The notes beneath the pieces are model-generated. The model did no database searches. It was not told the origin of the DNA and worked only from the letters and a program-made list of their open reading frames with translations. A DNA stretch of 64,000 bases. Origin: Campylobacter sp. RM10537. GTDB lineage: Bacteria > Campylobacterota > Campylobacteria > Campylobacterales > Campylobacteraceae. The translations under genes were made by a program, and so were the position numbers. The stretch spans positions 62,001 to 126,000 of the forward strand of contig NZ_CP059597.1 in NCBI RefSeq assembly GCF_022369435.1. The letters are read 5' to 3'. Positions 18,003 to 23,809 of the stretch are shown here, one piece after another (position 1 is the stretch's first letter; every line of letters starts with the position of its first letter).

Positions 18003-18707
18003 TTAATAAAGATACTCTTGATCAAGATTTAAAGTTGTGCTTTTCATAGGATATTCAAATTTAAGTACTGAATTATGTCCTAGAATTTTGATTTTATCAT
18101 CTTTTATTCTAAGGGCTGATCCTTCTGGTATAGCGTAAATTGTTTCTTTAGGATTGGCAATAAGAAATTCTTCCAAGCGTTCTTCGCGGCTTTCTCCATT
18201 ATGTCCTTGAATTTTTCCACTGATAAAATGAGGATTGATTTGATGAGGAAAGAGATTGAGCGCATCAAAGCTTTTAGGCATAATAATAGGCATATCATTG
18301 GTTGTTTTTATGCTTTTTCCTGCTATATTAGAACCTGCACTCCAACCTATATAGCACGCTCCTTCTTTGATACGTTGAGTTAAACAATTTAGAAGATCAT
18401 ATTTGTAAAGTTTATATAAAAGCATAAAAGTATTTCCGCCACCTACTAAGATAACTTTGGCTTTTGAAATAGCTTCTTGGGGATTATTAGAATGATGAAT
18501 TGAGATAATATTTTCTTTATTTAAACTTTCTTTTACTTTTTTTTCATATTCTTCGTTAGTTCTTCTTACTCCAGCATAAGGGATAAATAAGATTGGATCT
18601 TGTTTAACATCGCATTCTTCTAAAAAATTTTCTATAAGATTTTTAGCATGAGTTAAATAACCCGTTTCTTTGTAGCTTGAACTGCTTAAAAGTAAAATAT
18701 TTAACAT
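18003..18707 (-). CDS. pepE: Peptidase E (alpha-aspartyl dipeptidase)
   Basis: PepE hydrolyses dipeptides with N-terminal aspartate, releasing aspartate. The S51-family protein has the nucleophile elbow YIGWSAGSNIAGKSI, preceded by ILVGGGNTFMLLYKLYKY and followed by PHQINPHFISGKIQGHNGE (catalytic His region). I place the start at the ATG at 18707 (234 residues, MLNILLLSSSS), which has a GGAAA ribosome site. An upstream in-frame start 33 bases earlier lacks one and adds residues outside the family consensus. It is followed 11 bases later by the DcuC-like carrier, so released aspartate and dicarboxylate exchange are plausibly linked. Confidence 0.88.
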   Translation of the reverse strand: MLNILLLSSSSYKETGYLTHAKNLIENFLEECDVKQDPILFIPYAGVRRTNEEYEKKVKESLNKENIISIHHSNNPQEAISKAKVILVGGGNTFMLLYKLYKYDLLNCLTQRIKEGACYIGWSAGSNIAGKSIKTTNDMPIIMPKSFDALNLFPHQINPHFISGKIQGHNGESREERLEEFLIANPKETIYAIPEGSALRIKDDKIKILGHNSVLKFEYPMKSTTLNLDQEYLY

Positions 18708-18810
18708 AAGAATTTCCTTTTTAAGATAATTTTTTGGCAATTATATCAAAAATCATTGTTTTTAAAAAAATATATTGTTTTAAAATTTTTACTTTATTTA
18801 TAATTTAAAT

Positions 18811-18849
18811 AAAAAATTAATTCTTAATTTACCTAAAAAGGTAAATTAA
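18811..18849 (-). terminator. Terminator of the cdtABC operon
   Basis: TTAATTTACC and GGTAAATTAA form a perfect 10-bp stem with a 6-base loop at 18824-18849. The cdtC stop codon lies inside the stem. On the minus strand the stem is followed by a run ending in TTTTTTA. This fits an intrinsic terminator for the toxin operon. Confidence 0.65.
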
Positions 18850-19418
18850 TTAAGAGGAGTAGCTTCTACTATAGCAGGGGTAAAGAACATTAATTGAGAT
18901 GGATCGATAAAAAATCCAGGACCAATGATACATTTTTTAATTCCTATGCGTTTTTCTAAAGCAACTTGAGGATTATAAAAAGTTGACATACATTCAACCC
19001 CGCCTAAAACTAAAGAACGAATTTGCAAAGCTGAACTTGTTGTAGGCATGATAGAAAAAACAGTTTCTAATTTTTCATCTTCTAAATCTTTTTTACAAGA
19101 TTTAGCATCAAAAAAGCCACTTTCTAAGATGGCTAAGCAAATATCATCATCATTTGGATTAACAAATTGTACATATCCAAAAGGAAGTTTATCGGCTAAA
19201 GTGTCTTTTGCTTTTAATTTATCGCTTAAGATAATCTCTCTTAAAACCCAATTTTGATCAGTTAAATCTTGTGAACTTTCTCTAAAAACACTGACTGAAA
19301 TACCTGTATCTAGTGACCTTATTGCAAACATAGGTGTGTAATCAGGTAAGTCTCCTTTGGGTTCAATACCAAAAGCTAAGCTCATTAATGCGGCACATAA
19401 AATTAAAATTTTTTTCAT
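18846..19418 (-). CDS. cdtC: Cytolethal distending toxin subunit C
   Basis: CdtC is one of the two binding subunits that deliver CdtB into host cells. The 190-residue product starts with a signal peptide (about residues 1-17, ending SLAFG). It has a ricin-B-like beta-trefoil fold, seen from its size, position and segments such as NWVLREI, YVQFVNPNDDDICLA and LQIRSLVLGGVECMSTFYNP. It begins one base after cdtB ends, with a good AGGAGG-type ribosome site inside the 3' end of cdtB. No frameshift or internal stop is visible, so the toxin locus looks complete here. Confidence 0.92.
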   Translation of the reverse strand: MKKILILCAALMSLAFGIEPKGDLPDYTPMFAIRSLDTGISVSVFRESSQDLTDQNWVLREIILSDKLKAKDTLADKLPFGYVQFVNPNDDDICLAILESGFFDAKSCKKDLEDEKLETVFSIMPTTSSALQIRSLVLGGVECMSTFYNPQVALEKRIGIKKCIIGPGFFIDPSQLMFFTPAIVEATPLN

Positions 19419-20225
19419 TTAAAACCTCCTAAAATTTACCGGAAAATGATCAGAAGCTAAAAAACTTCTAATACCTGCTAAAGCTAAAACAGCTGTAATT
19501 AAAGGAGGTCTATAAGCAGCAGCTTGGTTAGAGTTTCCTGTTACAGCATAATCAATTGTATTGCCCGAAGTTTGAGTAAAAGAAGGTGGATATACTACAT
19601 TGATACGTCTTCTTAAATCAGGATCTAATAAAGGGGTTAGTTGATCAGGATTGCGATTAAAATCTCCCATAATCATCCAATTAATATCAGGCATATTTCT
19701 AAAATGCATATCTACAGCTGTTACTATAGCACCAGCGTCATTCCCACCCCTAGCTAAAGCATGGATACTAAAAAAAGCATCATTACCTATTCTAATTCCT
19801 ATAATAGGTCGTGAGGCTACTGTTGGTGGAGGCAAAACGATGACTTCATCAGCTCTTATTCTACTAACTATGGCCATATTTACTCGATTGGCGCCAACAT
19901 CTACTCTTGAATAGTAAATATAAGCAATATTTGGACGTGATAAAGAACCTAAATTCCACTCATATTCATGTATAGGAATTCCAACGCCTACGGGTTGGAC
20001 TTGTCTTGTAGTCATAATAGCTGTTGCTGGCAAAACACCAGCTTCTTGTATGGCAACTATATCTAAAGGATTATCTCCAGTAACAAGCTGTCTTACACTG
20101 ATATTCCATTTGCTTTCAGTTGAGGCTGAAGAACCTTGCATATTCCATGTTCCTGTAGAGTAATTCTCTAAAGCTGCAAAAACAAAACTAATATTAATAG
20201 CCAAGAATAAGATAATTTTTTTCAT
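19419..20225 (-). CDS. cdtB: Cytolethal distending toxin subunit B, DNase I-like nuclease
   Basis: CdtB enters the host nucleus and breaks DNA, causing G2 arrest and distension. The 268-residue product has a signal peptide (cleavage near FVFA, residue 17) and the DNase I-fold active site is complete. It has Glu61 in IQEAG, His155 in SIHALARGG, Asp188 and Asn190 in MGDFNRN, Asp225 in TIDYAVTGN, and Asp259-His260 in the terminal SDHFPVNF. The mature start LENYSTGTWNMQGSSASTES is the family signature. As I recall the reference proteins, segments such as VGVGIPIHEY fit the C. coli type better than the C. jejuni type. It overlaps cdtA by 4 bases. Confidence 0.97.
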   Translation of the reverse strand: MKKIILFLAINISFVFAALENYSTGTWNMQGSSASTESKWNISVRQLVTGDNPLDIVAIQEAGVLPATAIMTTRQVQPVGVGIPIHEYEWNLGSLSRPNIAYIYYSRVDVGANRVNMAIVSRIRADEVIVLPPPTVASRPIIGIRIGNDAFFSIHALARGGNDAGAIVTAVDMHFRNMPDINWMIMGDFNRNPDQLTPLLDPDLRRRINVVYPPSFTQTSGNTIDYAVTGNSNQAAAYRPPLITAVLALAGIRSFLASDHFPVNFRRF

Positions 20226-21025
20226 AATTGCTCCTTAAGATAAGGCGAATTTGTTCCATAAGCAGGAGTTGTAATATACCATTGTTTATCTAAAGTTGTT
20301 TCACCAGCCTTAGCACAATTTTGCAAAAAGATTTGATAAGAATCAAGATTAAATTCATGCATAACATCTTTTACAGGGGTTTGTATGCATTGTTCTGTGC
20401 CAAGATTTTTAATCTGATAAGCTCCATTGCTCATAGGAATGAGTTTCCAAAATTGTGCTTGATTGCTTTGGTCGCAAGGATAATGAACTATACCATTACC
20501 ATAAGCATTTAAACAAGTATTTGTTTTGGCGTTTTTAATCATAACAATATCACTAGTAAATTCAATCAATTGCCATACTCTAGCATCTTCTAATTTTCTA
20601 CTATTATATAGACTATAGCCCCATATCCAATTTCCTGGATTAATTCCCCATACAGTAAGCGCTGCTCCATTAGGATTCATAATGGTTACAAAATCACTCG
20701 TATAGCTAATACCTCCTACAGCTGAAACATCGTTAAAATCTCCATTTGATTTTAATCTTGGTCTTGGAGTTTGAGTTGAATTTGCATCAGCAGAATCAAA
20801 ACGAATGACAGGTGGCACTAAAGGTATATCTGGAAATTTTTCTCCTTCAACTAAACTAGGAGTATCTTGCTTGGCTGGTTTAGTTGGCTCTTTACCTATT
20901 TTTAAAGGATCATTATCATACATATCTCCATAAGAGCGTCCTAGAGGATTGAGTTCTTTAGTCGAACAAGCCGAAAATATTACAGCAAAAACTAGAAAAA
21001 ATAAACTATATTTAATTTTTTTCAT
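20222..21025 (-). CDS. cdtA: Cytolethal distending toxin subunit A (lipoprotein)
   Basis: CdtA is the lipid-anchored binding subunit of the toxin. I choose the ATG at 21025 (267 residues); an upstream TTG two codons earlier is less likely. Residues 1-20 form a lipoprotein signal with lipobox FSAC (Cys20). A proline-rich linker (about 45-90) follows, and then a ricin-B-like trefoil with repeats such as RVWQLIEFTSD, NTCLNAYGNG, QFWKLIPMSNGAYQIKNLG and TEQCIQTP. AAGGA sits 8 bases before the ATG. It starts the compact cdtA-cdtB-cdtC operon. In C. jejuni cdtABC lies at Cj0077-Cj0079 (recalled), so the location between pepE and surE is different. Confidence 0.95.
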   Translation of the reverse strand: MKKIKYSLFFLVFAVIFSACSTKELNPLGRSYGDMYDNDPLKIGKEPTKPAKQDTPSLVEGEKFPDIPLVPPVIRFDSADANSTQTPRPRLKSNGDFNDVSAVGGISYTSDFVTIMNPNGAALTVWGINPGNWIWGYSLYNSRKLEDARVWQLIEFTSDIVMIKNAKTNTCLNAYGNGIVHYPCDQSNQAQFWKLIPMSNGAYQIKNLGTEQCIQTPVKDVMHEFNLDSYQIFLQNCAKAGETTLDKQWYITTPAYGTNSPYLKEQL

Positions 21026-21146
21026 AGGCAATATCCTTAATTTTGATATTTAATATCATAACATATATTTACAAATATTTACAAATAATTTAATTGAAAA
21101 TTTAAGTAAATATTAATTAAAGTAATAAAAATTATTATTTTTTGAA

Positions 21147-21152
21147 TATAAT
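21147..21152 (+). promoter_or_regulatory. Predicted -10 element for surE
   Basis: TATAAT lies 76 bases before the surE ATG, in the 200-base divergent gap between cdtA and surE, with an A/T-rich upstream stretch and no -35 box. Inference from sequence. Confidence 0.4.
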
Positions 21153-21228
21153 TTCATCTTAATTTTAAAAATAAATGCTATATTTAAAATTTTTAGATTC
21201 TTCAGTCTAAATTCTAAAGGGTTTAACT

Positions 21229-21999
21229 ATGAAAGAAATTCTTATTACTAATGATGATGGATATGAAAGTAAGGGTTTAAAAAAACTTGTTGCAATGCTA
21301 AAAAAGGAATTTAAAGCAAAAATAACTGTAGTAGCACCATCAAGCGAAAAATCAGCCTGTTCTCACTCCATTACTTTGGTAAGACCTCTTCAATTTGTAA
21401 AGGTAAAAAAAAGATTTTATAAACTTGATGATGGAACTCCAGCTGATTGTATTTATTTGGCTTTACATGCTTTTTATAAAAAGAAATTGCCTGATCTTGT
21501 CATTAGTGGTATCAATAAAGGAGCAAATGTAGGAGAGGATATTACATATTCTGGGACTTGTGCGGGTGCTATGGAGGCTGTTTTGCAAGGAGTTCCTGCT
21601 ATTGCTTTTTCGCAATTTTATAAAAATCATGAAAAGATAGATTATGAAAATGCATTAAAAATAATTAAAAAACTTGTAAAAAAAATTTTTAATCAAGGGT
21701 TCCCTTTGGATAAAAAAGAATTTCTTAATGTGAATTTTCCTTCTTCAAAAATTAAATTTAAAGGAATTAAAATCGCTAAAGTGGGAAAAAGAATTTATAA
21801 TTATAAAGCCCATTGCAATACCAATCCAAGAGGAAAAAAATATTTTTGGCTTGCAAGTGCTAATTTGGATTTTGAGGAAGAAAAAAAATCTGATATTGCT
21901 CTTTTAAAAAAGGGCTATGCAACTATTACACCAATAATGCTTGATTTAACAGCTTATAAAAAATTAAAACAAACAAAAAAATGGCTTAAGGAAAAGTAA
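21229..21999 (+). CDS. surE: 5'/3'-nucleotidase SurE
   Basis: SurE is a survival-related nucleoside 5'-monophosphatase. The 256-residue protein begins with the metal site ILITNDDGYESKGL (Asp-Asp pair). It carries APSSEKSACSHSIT, DGTPADCIYL and VISGINKGANVGEDITYSGT with the conserved Asn, all family hallmarks. A stop-start overlap (base 21999) joins it to the next gene. The pair corresponds to Cj0293-Cj0294 (recalled). Confidence 0.95.
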   Translation: MKEILITNDDGYESKGLKKLVAMLKKEFKAKITVVAPSSEKSACSHSITLVRPLQFVKVKKRFYKLDDGTPADCIYLALHAFYKKKLPDLVISGINKGANVGEDITYSGTCAGAMEAVLQGVPAIAFSQFYKNHEKIDYENALKIIKKLVKKIFNQGFPLDKKEFLNVNFPSSKIKFKGIKIAKVGKRIYNYKAHCNTNPRGKKYFWLASANLDFEEEKKSDIALLKKGYATITPIMLDLTAYKKLKQTKKWLKEK

Positions 22000-22652
22000 T
22001 GTATGATAGATTTACACGTATTAAATGGTTAATTACAGAAGAAAATTTAGACAAAATTTTAAAAACCAAAGTTTTGGTTTGTGGTCTTGGAGGAGTTGGC
22101 GGAATTTGTGTTGATGCGTTATTTAGAAGTGGTTTTACAAATCTTACTTTAATCGATGGAGATTATTTTGAGGTTACAAATCAAAACCGTCAAATTCATA
22201 GCGAACATATAGGCGAGGAAAAAGCAAAAGTTTTTGAAAAAATTTATAAAGCACGGGGTATTGTAGCAAGAATTGATCAAGAATTTCTTGATCAATTTGA
22301 TTTAAGTTCTTTTGATCTTATCATTGATGCAATTGATGATATTCCGGCTAAAGTAGCTTTAGCAAATTCGATTGATTTTGAAAAACAAATTTTTATTTCT
22401 TCTACAGGTGGAGCAAGAAAGCTTGATCCTACTCGTATTAAAACGACAAGTATTTTTAAAACTTATGGTGATGCTTTAGCAAAAAAATTTCGTTATGAAC
22501 TTAGAAAATCAGGTTTTAATAAAGATTTTGATGTAGTTTTTTCAGATGAGGTGCCTTGTTGTAAAGATCTTGGTTCTTTTATGGGAGTTACAGCTTCTTT
22601 TGGTTTGGCTTTAGCTTCTTTAGCGCTTAAAAAAGTTATAGATAAAAAATGA
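21999..22652 (+). CDS. ThiF/MoeB-type E1-like enzyme, TcdA family
   Basis: The 217-residue protein has an E1-like adenylating domain with the nucleotide motif VLVCGLGGVGGICVDALFRS, the acidic loop LIDGDYFEVTNQNRQ (the NxNRQ signature) and DLIIDAIDDIPAKVAL. The overall pattern is that of TcdA/CsdL, which cyclises t6A37 of tRNA to ct6A, though it is shorter than the 268-residue E. coli protein. A TsaC-like gene at 4.8 kb belongs to the same tRNA modification pathway. It overlaps surE and the beta-lactamase gene (4 bases). In C. jejuni four genes (Cj0295, panD, panC, panB) follow here; they are absent. Confidence 0.8.
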   Translation: MYDRFTRIKWLITEENLDKILKTKVLVCGLGGVGGICVDALFRSGFTNLTLIDGDYFEVTNQNRQIHSEHIGEEKAKVFEKIYKARGIVARIDQEFLDQFDLSSFDLIIDAIDDIPAKVALANSIDFEKQIFISSTGGARKLDPTRIKTTSIFKTYGDALAKKFRYELRKSGFNKDFDVVFSDEVPCCKDLGSFMGVTASFGLALASLALKKVIDKK

Positions 22653-23392
22653 TAAGAATATTTATTTTATTCTTACTTTTTCAAAATTTTATTTTTGCTA
22701 AGAATTTGCCAGATTTTTTTAAAGAACAAAATCTTAGCGGAGTGATGATTTTTTATGATGGTAAAAATTTTTATAGCAATGATTTTTTAAAAGCCAAAGA
22801 ACGTTTTTCTCCAGCTTCAACTTTTAAAATTTTTAATGCTTTAATCGCTTTAAATTCCCATGTAGTTAAAGATACAAGCGAAGTATTTTATCATTATGAG
22901 GGTAAAAAAGTTTTTTTGCCCTCGTGGGCACAAGATGCGAATTTAACTTCAGCCATAAAAAGATCTCAGGTTCCTGCCTTTAAAGAACTTGCAAGAAAAA
23001 TAGGCAAGGTAAAAATGCAAGAAAATTTAAACAAGCTTAATTATGGTAATAAAAAAATTTCTAAAATAGATACCTTTTGGCTTGATAATGCTTTACAAAT
23101 TTCAGCCAAAGAACAAGCGGTTTTACTTTTTAAACTTGCTAATTTAAAACTTCCTTATTCTAAAAAAATTCAAGAAGAAGTTATTAAAATGATTGAATTA
23201 AAACAAAATGATGATTTTATTCTCTATGGTAAAACAGGGTTTAATGATAATATCGCTTGGGTTGTGGGATTTGTTTATTTAAAAAAAGTTCATTCTTATC
23301 GTTCTTTTGCTCTTAATGTAAAAATTTCAAATTTTAAAGATTTGTATAAAAGAGAAGAAATTTTAAACCAATATTTAAATAAAATTTTTTAA
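22649..23392 (+). CDS. OXA-61-type class D beta-lactamase
   Basis: This periplasmic serine beta-lactamase would hydrolyse penicillins. The 247-residue product has a signal peptide (about residues 1-17). The class D motifs are Ser57-Thr-Phe-Lys60 in SPASTFKIFNA, Ser105-Gln-Val107, Tyr131-Gly-Asn133 and Lys194-Thr-Gly196 in LYGKTGF. It is the counterpart of Cj0299 (OXA-61 group; related variants such as OXA-184 exist), about ten residues shorter than I recall for OXA-61. It overlaps the upstream TcdA-like gene by 4 bases, so expression depends on read-through from surE unless an internal promoter exists. I see none with a clear -10, which may mean low expression. Confidence 0.9.
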   Translation: MIRIFILFLLFQNFIFAKNLPDFFKEQNLSGVMIFYDGKNFYSNDFLKAKERFSPASTFKIFNALIALNSHVVKDTSEVFYHYEGKKVFLPSWAQDANLTSAIKRSQVPAFKELARKIGKVKMQENLNKLNYGNKKISKIDTFWLDNALQISAKEQAVLLFKLANLKLPYSKKIQEEVIKMIELKQNDDFILYGKTGFNDNIAWVVGFVYLKKVHSYRSFALNVKISNFKDLYKREEILNQYLNKIF

Positions 23393-23398
23393 GCTAAT

Positions 23399-23420
23399 CT
23401 ATACCTTAAATAAGGCATAG
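23399..23420 (+). terminator. Possible terminator after the beta-lactamase gene
   Basis: CTATACCTTA and TAAGGCATAG form a 10-bp stem with one mismatch and a 2-base gap 7 bases after the beta-lactamase stop. The downstream T-rich stretch is interrupted (GATAATATTTATTTTTG), so the signal is moderate. Confidence 0.4.
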
Positions 23421-23485
23421 GATAATATTTATTTTTGAAAATACAAAATTATTTGGATAAAATAAACCAATTAAAAAGGTTTGTT

Positions 23486-23809
23486 ATGTATGAAATTATT
23501 TATTATAATAATAAAATTATTAAATTTATAAACAATCTTGAGCCAAATTATAAAGAAAAAGCTTATAAAATGATACAAGAATTAGCCATAAACGGCAACA
23601 AGCTCGATGAACAACACAGCAAAACAAGATGTGATGATATTTTTAAGATCAGGTTAAAAACTCCAAGGCATTCGATCAGAATTTTTTATGCTTTTGAAAC
23701 GAAATTATTTATTTTACATGCTTATGCTAAAAAAGACAATGCGACTAAAAATAAAGATCTTGAAATTTGTGTTAAGAGATTAAAAGATATTAAAAGAATG
23801 CTTGCTTAG
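23486..23809 (+). CDS. HigB/Gp49-type toxin-like protein, no antitoxin gene beside it
   Basis: The 107-residue product looks like the phage-derived Gp49/HigB-like branch (DUF891) of RelE-superfamily mRNA interferases: FINNLEPNYKEKAYKMIQEL, then FKIRLKTPRHSIRIFYAFET and LHAYAKKDNATKNKDLE. I choose the ATG at 23486, with AAAGG nearby, over a TTG 17 codons upstream. Such toxins are usually followed by an Xre-family antitoxin gene. Here the next gene is convergent and abuts at one base, and no antitoxin-sized frame precedes it. It may be orphaned, or partnered elsewhere. It sits beside the restriction-modification gene in an insertion not found in the C. jejuni reference layout. Confidence 0.75.
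   Translation: MYEIIYYNNKIIKFINNLEPNYKEKAYKMIQELAINGNKLDEQHSKTRCDDIFKIRLKTPRHSIRIFYAFETKLFILHAYAKKDNATKNKDLEICVKRLKDIKRMLA

Noticed and set aside
18104..18298. A second minus-strand frame inside pepE
   Set aside because: It overlaps pepE on the same strand in another frame, and PepE motifs cover the real frame fully.
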